DNA of 64,000 nt from Persicaria tinctoria (GCA_037127255.1 JBANSL010000014.1:2501-66500); one strand, 5' to 3'. Numbered from the stretch's first letter, positions 22,560 through 37,736 are shown. Notes: generated by a model not told the origin, from the sequence alone. Made by a program: numbers and translations.

Positions 22560-24567
22560 AATATAAACAATAAGGTGGGGAAACACTAAAAAATGGGAAT
22601 TTAGAGGCTATTACGATCAGCTTACCCCATGAGATTTGCAACACGACTTGTATTTCTGTGGGGAGATTTCAGGTTAATGATGGAGGTACCATCTCTAGTG
22701 CTCCAAAAGGGCTAGAACTTTGTTGGTAGTTTTAATATAAACAATAAGGTGGGGAAACACTAAAAAAATGGGAATTTAGAGGCTAATACGATCAGCTTAC
22801 CCCATGAGATTTGCAACACGACTTGTATTTCTATGGGGAGATTTCGGGTTAATGAAGGAGGTACCATCTCTAATGCTCAAAAAGGGCTAGAACTTTGTGT
22901 GTAGCTTTAATATAAACAATAAGGTAGGGAAACACTAAAAAATGGGAATTTTGAGGCTAATACGATCAGCTTACCCCGTGAGATTTGCAACACGGCTTGT
23001 ATTTTTGTGGAAGATTTCGGGTTAATGAAGGAGGTACCATCTCTAGTGCTCCAAAAGAGCTAGAAATTTGTGGGTAGCTTTAATATAACCAATAAGGTGG
23101 GGAAACACTAAAAAATGGGAATTTAGAGGCTAATACGATCAGCTTACCGCGTGAGATTTGCAACACGGCTTGTATTTTTGTGGGAGATTTCGGGTTAATG
23201 AAGGAGGTACCATCTCTAGTGCTCCAAAAGGGCTAGAACTTTGTGGGTAGATTTAATATAACCAATAAGGTGGGGAAACACTAAAAAATGGGAATTTAGA
23301 GGCTAATACGATCAGCTTACCCCGTGAGATTTGCAACACGGCTGGTATTTTTGTGGGAGATTTCGGGTTAATGAAGGAGGTACCATCTCTAGTGCTCCAA
23401 AACGACTGAAACTTTGTGCGTAGCTTTAATATAACCAATAAGGTGGGGAAACGCTAAAAAATTGGAATTTGGAGGCTAATACGATTAGCTTACCGCGTGA
23501 GATTTGCAACACGACTTGTATTTCTATGGGGAGATTTCAGGTTAATGAAGGAGGTACCATCTCTAGTGCTCCAAAAGGGCTAGAACTTTGTGGGTAGTTT
23601 TAATATAAACAATAAGGTGGGGAAACACTAAAAAATGGGAATTTAGAGGCTATTACGATCAGCTTACCCCATGAGATTTGCAACACGACTTGTATTTCTG
23701 TGGGGAGATTTCAGGTTAATGATGGAGGTACCATCTCTAGTGCTCCAAAAGGGCTAGAACATTGTTGGTATTTTTAATATAAACAATAAGGTGGGGAAAC
23801 ACTAAAAAATGGGAATTTAGAGGCTAATACGATCAGCTTACCCCATGAGATTTGCAACACGACTTGTATTTCTATGGGGAGATTTCGGGTTAATTAAGGA
23901 GGTACCATCTCTAATGCTCAAAAAGGGCTAGAACTTTGTGTGTAGCTTTAATATAAACAATAAGGTAGGGAAACACTAAAAAATGGGAATTTTGAGGCTA
24001 ATACGATCAGCTTACCCCGTGAGATTTGCAACACGGCTTGTATTTTTGTGGGAGATTTCGGGTTAATGAAGGAGGTACCATCTCTAGTGCTCCAAAAGAG
24101 CTAGAAATTTGTGGGTAGCTTTAATATAACCAATAAGGTGGGGAAACACTAAAAAATGGGAATTTAGAGGCTAATACGATCAGCTTACCGCGTGAGATTT
24201 GCAACACGGCTTGTATTTTTGTGGGAGATTTCGGGTTAATGAAGGAGGTACCATCTCTAGTGCTCCAAAAGGGCTAGAACTTTGTGGGTAGCTTTAATAT
24301 AACCAATAAGGTGGGGAAACACTAAAAAATGGGAATTTAGAGGCTAATACGATCAGCTTACCCCGTGAGATTTGCAACACGGCTGGTATTTTTGTGGAAG
24401 ATTTCGGGTTAATGAAGGAGGTACCATCTCTAGTGCTCCAAAACGACTGAAACTTTGTGCGTAGCTTTAATATAACCAATAAGGTGGGGAAACGCTAAAA
24501 AATTGGAATTTGGAGGCTAATACGATTAGCTTACCGCGTGAGATTTGCAACACGACTTGTATTTCTG
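22560..24567. repeat. Tandem 6-mer duplication in array 2 (~1041-bp period)
   Basis: Two neighbouring six-monomer stretches share GGCTATTACGATC, TTGTTGGTA, GTGTGTAGC with AAGGTAGGGAAAC, and CAAAAGAGCTAGAAATTTG in the same order, 1041-1042 bp apart. A seventh A in CTAAAAAAATGGG near 22758 explains the 1-bp difference. The outer copy reads GGTAGTTTTAAT where the inner copy reads GGTATTTTTAAT after TTG. The homology ends near 23526 in the first copy, where TTTCTATGGGG replaces TTTCTGTGGGG. Confidence 0.8.
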
Positions 24568-27500
24568 TGGGGAGATTTCAGGTTAATGATGGAGGTACCA
24601 TCTCTAGTGCTCCAAAAGGGCTAGAACTTTGTGGGTAGTTTTAATATAAACAATAAGGTGGGGAAACACTAAAAAATGGGAATTTAGAGGCTAATACGAT
24701 CAGCTTACCCCATGAGATTTGAAACACGACTTGTATTTCTGTGGGGAGATTTCGGGTTAATGTAGGAGGTACCATCTCTAATGCTCAAAAAGGGCTAGAA
24801 CTTTGTGTGTAGCTTTAATATAAACAATAAGGTAGGGAAACACTAAAAAATTGGAATTTTGAGGCTAATACGATCAGCTTACCCCGTGAGATTTGCAACA
24901 CGACTTGTATTTTTGTGGGAGATTTCGGGTTAATGAAGGAGGTACCATCTCTAGTGCTCCAAAAGGACTGAAACTTTGTGGGTAGCTTTAATATAACCAA
25001 TAAGGTGGGGAAACGCTAAAAAATTGGAATTTGGAGGCTAATACGAATAGCTTACCGCGTGAGATTTGCAACACGACTTGTATTTCTGTGGGGAGATTTC
25101 GGGTTAATGAAGGAGGTACCATCTCTAGTGCTTCAAAAGGGCTAGAACTTTGTGGGTAGCTTTAATATAAAGAATAAGGTGGGGAAACACTAAAAAATGG
25201 GAATTTAGAGGCTAATACGATCAGTTTACCGCGTGAGATTTGCAACACGGCTTGTATTTTTGTGGGAGATTTCGGGTTAATGAAGGAGGTACCATCTCTA
25301 GTGCTCCAAAAGGGCTAGAACTTTGTGGGTAGCTTTAATATAAACAATAAGGCGGGGAAACACTAAAAAATGGGAATTTAGAGGCTAATACGATCAGCTT
25401 ACCCCGTGAGATTTGCAACACGTCTTGTATTTTTGTGGGAGATTTCGGGTTAATGAAGGAGGTACCATCTCTAATGCTCCAAAAGGGCTAGAACTTTGTG
25501 GGTAGCTTTAATATAAACAATAAGGTTGGGAAACACTAAAAAATGGGAATTTTGACGCTAATACGATCAGCTTACCCCGTGAGATTTGCAACACGGCTTG
25601 TATTTTTGTGGGAGATTTCGGGTTAATGAAGGAGGTACCATCTCTAGTGCTCCAAAAGGACTGAAACTTTGTGGGTAGCTTTAATATAACCAATAAGGTG
25701 GGGAAACGCTAAAAAATTGGAATTTGGAGGCTAATACGATTAGCTTACCGCGTGAGATTTGCAACACGACTTGTATTTCTGTGGGGAAATTTCGGGTTAA
25801 TGAAGGAGGTACCATCTCTAGTGCTTCAAAAGGGCTAGAACTTTGTGGGTAGCTTTAATATAAACAATAAGGTGGGGAAACACTAAAAAATGGGAATTTA
25901 GAGGCTAATACGATCAGCTTACCGCGTGAGATTTGCAACACGGCTTGTATTTTTGTGGGAGATTTCGGGTTAATGAAGGAGGTACCATCTCTAGTGCTCC
26001 AAAAGGGCTAAACTTTGTGGGTAGCTTTAATATAACCAATAAGGTGGGGAAACACTAAAAAATGGGAATTTAGAGGCTAATACGATCAGCTTACCCCGTG
26101 AGATTTGCAACACGTCTTGTATTTTTGTGGGAGATTTCGGGTTAATGAAGGAGGTACCATCTCTAGTGCTCCAAAAGGGCTAGAACTTTGTGGGTAGCTT
26201 TAATATAACCAATAAGGTGGGGAAACACTAAAAAATGGGAATTTAGAGGCTAATACGATCAGCTTACCCCGTGAGATTTGTAACACGGCTTGTATTTTCG
26301 TGGGAGATTTCGGGTTAATGAAGGAGGTACCATCTCTAATGCTCCAAAAGGGCTAGAACTTTGTGGGTAGCTTTAATATAAACAATAAGGTGGGGAAACA
26401 CTAAAAAATGGGAATTTTGACGCTAATACGATCAGCTTACCCCGTGAGATTTGCAACACGGCTTGTATTTTTGTGGGAGATTTCGGGTTAATGAAGGAGG
26501 TACCATCTCTAGTGCTCCAAAAGGACTGAAACTTTGTGGGTAGCTTTAATATAACCAATAAGGTGGGGAAACGATAAAAAATTGGAATTTGGAGGCTAAT
26601 ACGATTAGCTTACCGCGTGAGATTTGCAACATGACTTGTATTTCTGTGGGGAGATTTCGGGTTAATGAAGGAGGTACCATCTCTAGTGCTTCAAAAGGGC
26701 TAGAATTTTGTGGGTAGCTTTAATATAAACAATAAGGTGGGGAAACACTAAAAAATGGGAATTTAGAGGCTAATACGATCAGCTTACCCCGTGAGATTTG
26801 CAACACGGCTTGTATTTTTGTGGGAGATTTCGGGTTAATGAAGGAGGTACCATCTCTAGTGCTCCAAAACGACTGAAACTTTGTGCGTAGCTTTAATATA
26901 ACCAATAAGGTGGGGAAACGCTAAAAAATTAGAATTTGGAGGCTAATACGATTAGCTTACCGCGTGAGATTTGCAACACGACTTGTATTTCTGTGGGGAG
27001 ATTTCAGGTTAATGATGGAGGTACTATCTCTAGTGCTCCAAAAGGGCTAGAACTTTGTGGGTAGTTTTAATATAAACAATAAGGTGGGGAAACACTAAAA
27101 AATGGGAATTTAGAGGCTAATACGATCAGCTTACCCCATGAGATTTGAAACACGACTTGTATTTCTGTGGGGAGATTTCGGGTTAATGAAGGAGGTACCA
27201 TCTCTAATGCTCAAAAAGGGCTAGAACTTTGTGTGTAGCTTTAATATAAACAATAAGGTAGGGAAACACTAAAAAATGGGAATTTTGAGGCTAATACGAT
27301 CAGCTTACCCCGTGAGATTTGCAACACGACTTGTATTTTTGTGGGAGATTTCGGGTTAATGAAGGAGGTACCATCTCTAGTGCTCCAAAAGGACTGAAAC
27401 TTTGTGGGTAGCTTTAATATAACCAATAAGGTGGGGAAACGCTAAAAAATTGGAATTTGGAGGCAAATACGATTAGCTTACCGCGTGAGATTTGCAACAC

Positions 27501-30500
27501 GACTTGTATTTCTGTGGGGAAATTTCGGGTTAATAAAGGAGGTACCATCTCTAGTGCTTCAAAAGGGCTAGAACTTTGTGGGTAGCTTTAATATAAACAA
27601 TAAGGTGGGGAAACACTAAAAAATGGGAATTTAGAGGCTAATACGATCAGCTTACCCCGTGAGATTTGCAACACGGCTTGTATTTTTGTGGGAGATTTCG
27701 GGTTAATGAAGGAGGTACCATCTCTAGTGCTCCAAAACGACTGAAACTTTGTGCGTAGCTTTAATATAACCAATAAGGTGGGGAAATGCTAAAAAATTAG
27801 AATTTGGAGGCTAATACGATTAGCTTACCGCGTGAGATTTGCAACACGACTTGTATTTCTGTGGGGAGATTTCCGGTTAATGATGGAGGTACCATCTCTA
27901 GTGCTCCAAAAGGGCTAGAACATTGTGGGTAGTTTTAATATAAACAATAAGGTGGGGAAACACTAAAAAATGGGAATTTAGAGGCTAATACGATCAGCTT
28001 ACCCCATGAGATTTGCAACACGACTTTTATTTCTGTGGGGAGATTTCGGGTTAATGAAGGAGGTACCATCTCTAATGCTCAAAAAGGGCTAGAACTTTGT
28101 GTGTAGATTTAATATAAACAATAAGGTAGGGAAACACTAAAAAATGGGAATTTTGAGGCTAATACGATCAGCTTACCCCGTGAGATTTGCAACACGACTT
28201 GTATTTTTGTGGAAGATTTCGGGTTAATGAAGGAGGTACCATATCTAGTGCTCCAAAAGGACTGAAACTTTGTGGGTACCTTTAATATAACAAATAAGGT
28301 GGGGAAACGCTAAAAAATTGGAATTTGGAGGCTAATACGATTAGCTTACCGCGTGAGATTTGCAACACGACTTGTATTTCTGTGGGGAGATTTCGGGTTA
28401 ATGAAGGAGGTACCATCTCTAGTGCTTCAAAAGGGCTAGAACTTTGTGGGTAGCTTTAATATAAACAATAAGGTGGGGAAACACTAAAAAATTGGAATTT
28501 AGAGGCTAATACGATCAGTTTACCCCGTGAGATTTGCAACACGGCTTGTATTTTTGTGTGAGATTTCGGGTTAATGAAGGAGGTACCATCTCTAGTGCTC
28601 CAAAACGACTGAAACTTTGTGCGTAGCTTTAATATAACCAATAAGGTGGGGAAACGCTAAAAAATTGGAATTTGGAGGCTAATACGATTAGCTTACCGCG
28701 TGAGATTTGCAACACGACTTGTATTTCTATGGGGAGATTTCAGGTTAATGAAGGAGGTACCATCTCTAGTGCTCCAAAAGGGCTAGAACTTTTTGGGTAG
28801 CTTTAAAATAACCAATAAGGTGGGGAAACGCTAAAAAATTGGAATTTGGAGGCTAATACGATTAGCTTACCGCGTGAGATTTGCAACACGACTTGTATTT
28901 CTGTGGGGATATTTCGGGTTAATGAACGAGGTACCATCTCTAATGCTCAAAAAGGGCTAGAACTTTGTGGGTAGTTTTAATATAAACAATAAGGTGGGGA
29001 AACACTAAAAAATGGGAATTTAGAGGCTATTACGATCAGCTTACCCCATGAGATTTGCAACACGACTTGTATTTCTGTGGGGAGATTTCAGGTTAATGAT
29101 GGAGGTACCATCTCTAGTGCTCCAAAAGGGCTAGAACTTTGTTGGTAGTTTTAATATAAACAATAAGGTGGGGAAACACTAAAAAAATGGGAATTTAGAG
29201 GCTAATACGATCAGCTTACCCCATGAGATTTGCAACACGACTTGTATTTCTATGGGGAGATTTCGGGTTAATGAAGGAGGTACCATCTCTAATGCTCAAA
29301 AAGGGCTAGAACTTTGTGTGTAGCTTTAATATAAACAATAAGGTAGGGAAACACTAAAAAATGGGAATTTTGAGGCTAATACGATCAGCTTACCCCGTGA
29401 GATTTGCAACACGGCTTGTATTTTTGTGGAAGATTTCGGGTTAATGAAGGAGGTACCATCTCTAGTGCTCCAAAAGAGCTAGAAATTTGTGGGTAGCTTT
29501 AATATAACCAATAAGGTGGGGAAACACTAAAAAATGGGAATTTAGAGGCTAATACGATCAGCTTACCGCGTGAGATTTGCAACACGGCTTGTATTTTTGT
29601 GGGAGATTTCGGGTTAATGAAGGAGGTACCATCTCTAGTGCTCAAAAAGGGCTAGAACTTTCTGGGTAGCTTTAATATAACCAATAAGGCGGGGAAACAC
29701 TAAAAAATGGGAATTTAGAGGCTAATACGATCAGCTTACCCCGTGAGATTTGCAACACGTCTTGTATTTTTGTTGGAGATTTCGGGTTAATGAAGGAGGT
29801 ACCATCTCTAATGCTCCAAAAGGGCTAGAACTTTGTGGGTAGCTTTAATATAAACAATAAGGTTGGGAAACACTAAAAAATGGGAATTTTGACGCTAATA
29901 CGATCAGCTTACCCCGTGAGATTTGCAACACGGCTTGTATTTTTGTGGGAGATTTCGGGTTAATGAAGGAGGTACCATCTCTAGTGCTCCAAAAGGGCTA
30001 GAACTTTGTGGGTAGTTTTAATATAAACAATAAGGTGGGGAAACACTAAAAAATGGGAATTTAGAGGCTATTACGATCAGCTTACCCCATGAGATTTGCA
30101 ACACGACTTGTATTTCTGTGGGGAGATTTCAGGTTAATGATGGAGGTACCATCTCTAGTGCTCCAAAAGGGCTAGAACTTTGTTGGTATTTTTAATATAA
30201 ACAATAAGGTGGGGAAACACTAAAAAATGGGAATTTAGAGGCTAATACGATCAGCTTACCCCATGAGATTTGCAACACGACTTGTATTTCTATGGGGAGA
30301 TTTCGGGTTAATGAAGGAGGTACCATCTCTAATGCTCAAAAAGGGCTAGAACTTTGTGTGTAGCTTTAATATAAACAATAAGGTAGGGAAACACTAAAAA
30401 ATGGGAATTTTGAGGCTAATACGATCAGCTTACCCCGTGAGATTTGCAACACGGCTTGTATTTTTGTGGAAGATTTCGGGTTAATGAAGGAGGTACCATC

Positions 30501-31318
30501 TCTAGTGCTCCAAAAGAGCTAGAAATTTGTGGGTAGCTTTAATATAACCAATAAGGTGGGGAAACACTAAAAAATGGGAATTTAGAGGCTAATACGATCA
30601 GCTTACCGCGTGAGATTTGCAACACGGCTTGTATTTTTGTGGGAGATTTCGGGTTAATGAAGGAGGTACCATCTCTAGTGCTCAAAAAGGGCTAGAACTT
30701 TCTGGGTAGCTTTAATATAACCAATAAGGCGGGGAAACACTAAAAAATGGGAATTTAGAGGCTAATACGATCAGCTTACCCCGTGAGATTTGCAACACGT
30801 CTTGTATTTTTGTTGGAGATTTCGGGTTAATGAAGGAGGTACCATCTCTAATGCTCCAAAAGGGCTAGAACTTTGTGGGTAGCTTTAATATAAACAATAA
30901 GGTTGGGAAACACTAAAAAATGGGAATTTTGACGCTAATACGATCAGCTTACCCCGTGAGATTTGCAACACGGCTTGTATTTTTGTGGGAGATTTCGGGT
31001 TAATGAAGGAGGTACCATCTCTAGTGCTCCAAAAGGGCTAGAACTTTGTGGGTAGTTTTAATATAAACAATAAGGTGGGGAAACACTAAAAAATGGGAAT
31101 TTAGAGGCTATTACGATCAGCTTACCCCATGAGATTTGCAACACGACTTGTATTTCTGTGGGGAGATTTCAGGTTAATGATGGAGGTACCATCTCTAGTG
31201 CTCCAAAAGGGCTAGAACTTTGTTGGTATTTTTAATATAAACAATAAGGTGGGGAAACACTAAAAAATGGGAATTTAGAGGCTAATACGATCAGCTTACC
31301 CCGTGAGATTTGCAACAC
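24381..31318. repeat. Long block A of array 2 (6938 bp, 40 monomers)
   Basis: This block runs from one copy of the rare marker GGCTGGTATTTTTGTGGAAG to the next. Its variants reappear in the same order 6938 bp further on, including GAAACACGACTTG, CCATATCTAGTG with GGGTACCTTTAAT, ACTTTTTGGGTAGCTTTAAAATAAC, TTAATGAACGAGG and CTAAAAAAATGGG. It is longer than the next block for two visible reasons. A six-monomer stretch is doubled (from about 29140 and again from 30183), and three monomers are missing just before its right marker, where TTGGTATT is 96 bp from the marker instead of 616 bp. Confidence 0.8.
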
Positions 31319-34300
31319 GGCTGGTATTTTTGTGGAAGATTTCGGGTTAATGAAGGAGGTACCATCTCTAGTGCTCCAAAACGACTGAAACTTTGTGCGT
31401 AGCTTTAATATAACCAATAAGGTGGGGAAACGCTAAAAAATTGGAATTTGGAGGCTAATACGATTAGCTTACCGCGTGAGATTTGCAACACGACTTGTAT
31501 TTCTGTGGGGAGATTTCAGGTTAATGATGGAGGTACCATCTCTAGTGCTCCAAAAGGGCTAGAACTTTGTGGGTAGTTTTAATATAAACAATAAGGTGGG
31601 GAAACACTAAAAAATGGGAATTTAGAGGCTAATACGATCAGCTTACCCCATGAGATTTGAAACACGACTTGTATTTCTGTGGGGAGATTTCGGGTTAATG
31701 TAGGAGGTACCATCTCTAATGCTCAAAAAGGGCTAGAACTTTGTGTGTAGCTTTAATATAAACAATAAGGTAGGGAAACACTAAAAAATTGGAATTTTGA
31801 GGCTAATACGATCAGCTTACCCCGTGAGATTTGCAACACGACTTGTATTTTTGTGGGAGATTTCGGGTTAATGAAGGAGGTACCATCTCTAGTGCTCCAA
31901 AAGGACTGAAACTTTGTGGGTAGCTTTAATATAACCAATAAGGTGGGGAAACGCTAAAAAATTGGAATTTGGAGGCTAATACGAATAGCTTACCGCGTGA
32001 GATTTGCAACACGACTTGTATTTCTGTGGGGAGATTTCGGGTTAATGAAGGAGGTACCATCTCTAGTGCTTCAAAAGGGCTAGAACTTTGTGGGTAGCTT
32101 TAATATAAAGAATAAGGTGGGGAAACACTAAAAAATGGGAATTTAGAGGCTAATACGATCAGTTTACCGCGTGAGATTTGCAACACGGCTTGTATTTTTG
32201 TGGGAGATTTCGGGTTAATGAAGGAGGTACCATCTCTAGTGCTCCAAAAGGGCTAGAACTTTGTGGGTAGCTTTAATATAAACAATAAGGCGGGGAAACA
32301 CTAAAAAATGGGAATTTAGAGGCTAATACGATCAGCTTACCCCGTGAGATTTGCAACACGTCTTGTATTTTTGTGGGAGATTTCGGGTTAATGAAGGAGG
32401 TACCATCTCTAATGCTCCAAAAGGGCTAGAACTTTGTGGGTAGCTTTAATATAAACAATAAGGTTGGGAAACACTAAAAAATGGGAATTTTGACGCTAAT
32501 ACGATCAGCTTACCCCGTGAGATTTGCAACACGGCTTGTATTTTTGTGGGAGATTTCGGGTTAATGAAGGAGGTACCATCTCTAGTGCTCCAAAAGGACT
32601 GAAACTTTGTGGGTAGCTTTAATATAACCAATAAGGTGGGGAAACGCTAAAAAATTGGAATTTGGAGGCTAATACGATTAGCTTACCGCGTGAGATTTGC
32701 AACACGACTTGTATTTCTGTGGGGAAATTTCGGGTTAATGAAGGAGGTACCATCTCTAGTGCTTCAAAAGGGCTAGAACTTTGTGGGTAGCTTTAATATA
32801 AACAATAAGGTGGGGAAACACTAAAAAATGGGAATTTAGAGGCTAATACGATCAGCTTACCGCGTGAGATTTGCAACACGGCTTGTATTTTTGTGGGAGA
32901 TTTCGGGTTAATGAAGGAGGTACCATCTCTAGTGCTCCAAAAGGGCTAAACTTTGTGGGTAGCTTTAATATAACCAATAAGGTGGGGAAACACTAAAAAA
33001 TGGGAATTTAGAGGCTAATACGATCAGCTTACCCCGTGAGATTTGCAACACGTCTTGTATTTTTGTGGGAGATTTCGGGTTAATGAAGGAGGTACCATCT
33101 CTAGTGCTCCAAAAGGGCTAGAACTTTGTGGGTAGCTTTAATATAACCAATAAGGTGGGGAAACACTAAAAAATGGGAATTTAGAGGCTAATACGATCAG
33201 CTTACCCCGTGAGATTTGTAACACGGCTTGTATTTTCGTGGGAGATTTCGGGTTAATGAAGGAGGTACCATCTCTAATGCTCCAAAAGGGCTAGAACTTT
33301 GTGGGTAGCTTTAATATAAACAATAAGGTGGGGAAACACTAAAAAATGGGAATTTTGACGCTAATACGATCAGCTTACCCCGTGAGATTTGCAACACGGC
33401 TTGTATTTTTGTGGGAGATTTCGGGTTAATGAAGGAGGTACCATCTCTAGTGCTCCAAAAGGACTGAAACTTTGTGGGTAGCTTTAATATAACCAATAAG
33501 GTGGGGAAACGATAAAAAATTGGAATTTGGAGGCTAATACGATTAGCTTACCGCGTGAGATTTGCAACATGACTTGTATTTCTGTGGGGAGATTTCGGGT
33601 TAATGAAGGAGGTACCATCTCTAGTGCTTCAAAAGGGCTAGAATTTTGTGGGTAGCTTTAATATAAACAATAAGGTGGGGAAACACTAAAAAATGGGAAT
33701 TTAGAGGCTAATACGATCAGCTTACCCCGTGAGATTTGCAACACGGCTTGTATTTTTGTGGGAGATTTCGGGTTAATGAAGGAGGTACCATCTCTAGTGC
33801 TCCAAAACGACTGAAACTTTGTGCGTAGCTTTAATATAACCAATAAGGTGGGGAAACGCTAAAAAATTAGAATTTGGAGGCTAATACGATTAGCTTACCG
33901 CGTGAGATTTGCAACACGACTTGTATTTCTGTGGGGAGATTTCAGGTTAATGATGGAGGTACTATCTCTAGTGCTCCAAAAGGGCTAGAACTTTGTGGGT
34001 AGTTTTAATATAAACAATAAGGTGGGGAAACACTAAAAAATGGGAATTTAGAGGCTAATACGATCAGCTTACCCCATGAGATTTGAAACACGACTTGTAT
34101 TTCTGTGGGGAGATTTCGGGTTAATGAAGGAGGTACCATCTCTAATGCTCAAAAAGGGCTAGAACTTTGTGTGTAGCTTTAATATAAACAATAAGGTAGG
34201 GAAACACTAAAAAATGGGAATTTTGAGGCTAATACGATCAGCTTACCCCGTGAGATTTGCAACACGACTTGTATTTTTGTGGGAGATTTCGGGTTAATGA

Positions 34301-37300
34301 AGGAGGTACCATCTCTAGTGCTCCAAAAGGACTGAAACTTTGTGGGTAGCTTTAATATAACCAATAAGGTGGGGAAACGCTAAAAAATTGGAATTTGGAG
34401 GCAAATACGATTAGCTTACCGCGTGAGATTTGCAACACGACTTGTATTTCTGTGGGGAAATTTCGGGTTAATAAAGGAGGTACCATCTCTAGTGCTTCAA
34501 AAGGGCTAGAACTTTGTGGGTAGCTTTAATATAAACAATAAGGTGGGGAAACACTAAAAAATGGGAATTTAGAGGCTAATACGATCAGCTTACCCCGTGA
34601 GATTTGCAACACGGCTTGTATTTTTGTGGGAGATTTCGGGTTAATGAAGGAGGTACCATCTCTAGTGCTCCAAAACGACTGAAACTTTGTGCGTAGCTTT
34701 AATATAACCAATAAGGTGGGGAAATGCTAAAAAATTAGAATTTGGAGGCTAATACGATTAGCTTACCGCGTGAGATTTGCAACACGACTTGTATTTCTGT
34801 GGGGAGATTTCCGGTTAATGATGGAGGTACCATCTCTAGTGCTCCAAAAGGGCTAGAACATTGTGGGTAGTTTTAATATAAACAATAAGGTGGGGAAACA
34901 CTAAAAAATGGGAATTTAGAGGCTAATACGATCAGCTTACCCCATGAGATTTGCAACACGACTTTTATTTCTGTGGGGAGATTTCGGGTTAATGAAGGAG
35001 GTACCATCTCTAATGCTCAAAAAGGGCTAGAACTTTGTGTGTAGATTTAATATAAACAATAAGGTAGGGAAACACTAAAAAATGGGAATTTTGAGGCTAA
35101 TACGATCAGCTTACCCCGTGAGATTTGCAACACGACTTGTATTTTTGTGGAAGATTTCGGGTTAATGAAGGAGGTACCATATCTAGTGCTCCAAAAGGAC
35201 TGAAACTTTGTGGGTACCTTTAATATAACAAATAAGGTGGGGAAACGCTAAAAAATTGGAATTTGGAGGCTAATACGATTAGCTTACCGCGTGAGATTTG
35301 CAACACGACTTGTATTTCTGTGGGGAGATTTCGGGTTAATGAAGGAGGTACCATCTCTAGTGCTTCAAAAGGGCTAGAACTTTGTGGGTAGCTTTAATAT
35401 AAACAATAAGGTGGGGAAACACTAAAAAATTGGAATTTAGAGGCTAATACGATCAGTTTACCCCGTGAGATTTGCAACACGGCTTGTATTTTTGTGTGAG
35501 ATTTCGGGTTAATGAAGGAGGTACCATCTCTAGTGCTCCAAAACGACTGAAACTTTGTGCGTAGCTTTAATATAACCAATAAGGTGGGGAAACGCTAAAA
35601 AATTGGAATTTGGAGGCTAATACGATTAGCTTACCGCGTGAGATTTGCAACACGACTTGTATTTCTATGGGGAGATTTCAGGTTAATGAAGGAGGTACCA
35701 TCTCTAGTGCTCCAAAAGGGCTAGAACTTTTTGGGTAGCTTTAAAATAACCAATAAGGTGGGGAAACGCTAAAAAATTGGAATTTGGAGGCTAATACGAT
35801 TAGCTTACCGCGTGAGATTTGCAACACGACTTGTATTTCTGTGGGGATATTTCGGGTTAATGAACGAGGTACCATCTCTAATGCTCAAAAAGGGCTAGAA
35901 CTTTGTGGGTAGTTTTAATATAAACAATAAGGTGGGGAAACACTAAAAAATGGGAATTTAGAGGCTATTACGATCAGCTTACCCCATGAGATTTGCAACA
36001 CGACTTGTATTTCTGTGGGGAGATTTCAGGTTAATGATGGAGGTACCATCTCTAGTGCTCCAAAAGGGCTAGAACTTTGTTGGTAGTTTTAATATAAACA
36101 ATAAGGTGGGGAAACACTAAAAAAATGGGAATTTAGAGGCTAATACGATCAGCTTACCCCATGAGATTTGCAACACGACTTGTATTTCTATGGGGAGATT
36201 TCGGGTTAATGAAGGAGGTACCATCTCTAATGCTCAAAAAGGGCTAGAACTTTGTGTGTAGCTTTAATATAAACAATAAGGTAGGGAAACACTAAAAAAT
36301 GGGAATTTTGAGGCTAATACGATCAGCTTACCCCGTGAGATTTGCAACACGGCTTGTATTTTTGTGGAAGATTTCGGGTTAATGAAGGAGGTACCATCTC
36401 TAGTGCTCCAAAAGAGCTAGAAATTTGTGGGTAGCTTTAATATAACCAATAAGGTGGGGAAACACTAAAAAATGGGAATTTAGAGGCTAATACGATCAGC
36501 TTACCGCGTGAGATTTGCAACACGGCTTGTATTTTTGTGGGAGATTTCGGGTTAATGAAGGAGGTACCATCTCTAGTGCTCAAAAAGGGCTAGAACTTTC
36601 TGGGTAGCTTTAATATAACCAATAAGGCGGGGAAACACTAAAAAATGGGAATTTAGAGGCTAATACGATCAGCTTACCCCGTGAGATTTGCAACACGTCT
36701 TGTATTTTTGTTGGAGATTTCGGGTTAATGAAGGAGGTACCATCTCTAATGCTCCAAAAGGGCTAGAACTTTGTGGGTAGCTTTAATATAAACAATAAGG
36801 TTGGGAAACACTAAAAAATGGGAATTTTGACGCTAATACGATCAGCTTACCCCGTGAGATTTGCAACACGGCTTGTATTTTTGTGGGAGATTTCGGGTTA
36901 ATGAAGGAGGTACCATCTCTAGTGCTCCAAAAGGGCTAGAACTTTGTGGGTAGTTTTAATATAAACAATAAGGTGGGGAAACACTAAAAAATGGGAATTT
37001 AGAGGCTATTACGATCAGCTTACCCCATGAGATTTGCAACACGACTTGTATTTCTGTGGGGAGATTTCAGGTTAATGATGGAGGTACCATCTCTAGTGCT
37101 CCAAAAGGGCTAGAACTTTGTTGGTATTTTTAATATAAACAATAAGGTGGGGAAACACTAAAAAATGGGAATTTAGAGGCTAATACGATCAGCTTACCCC
37201 ATGAGATTTGCAACACGACTTGTATTTCTATGGGGAGATTTCGGGTTAATTAAGGAGGTACCATCTCTAATGCTCAAAAAGGGCTAGAACTTTGTGTGTA

Positions 37301-37736
37301 GCTTTAATATAAACAATAAGGTAGGGAAACACTAAAAAATGGGAATTTTGAGGCTAATACGATCAGCTTACCCCGTGAGATTTGCAACACGGCTTGTATT
37401 TTTGTGGGAGATTTCGGGTTAATGAAGGAGGTACCATCTCTAGTGCTCCAAAAGAGCTAGAAATTTGTGGGTAGCTTTAATATAACCAATAAGGTGGGGA
37501 AACACTAAAAAATGGGAATTTAGAGGTTAATACGATCAGCTTACCGCGTGAGATTTGCAACACGGCTTGTATTTTTGTGGGAGATTTCGGGTTAATGAAG
37601 GAGGTACCATCTCTAGTGCTCCAAAAGGGCTAGAACTTTGTGGGTAGCTTTAATATAACCAATAAGGTGGGGAAACACTAAAAAATGGGAATTTAGAGGC
37701 TAATACGATCAGCTTACCCCGTGAGATTTGCAACAC
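31319..37736. repeat. Long block B of array 2 (6418 bp, 37 monomers)
   Basis: Block B matches block A at a shift of 6938 bp until about 37200, then follows the pattern last seen near 23900, including TTAATTAAGG (a PacI site) at 37246, before the next marker. It has only one copy of the six-monomer stretch doubled in block A. Differences from block A within the aligned part are very few, which suggests a recent copy. Block ends are defined by the marker and need not be the true exchange points. Confidence 0.8.
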
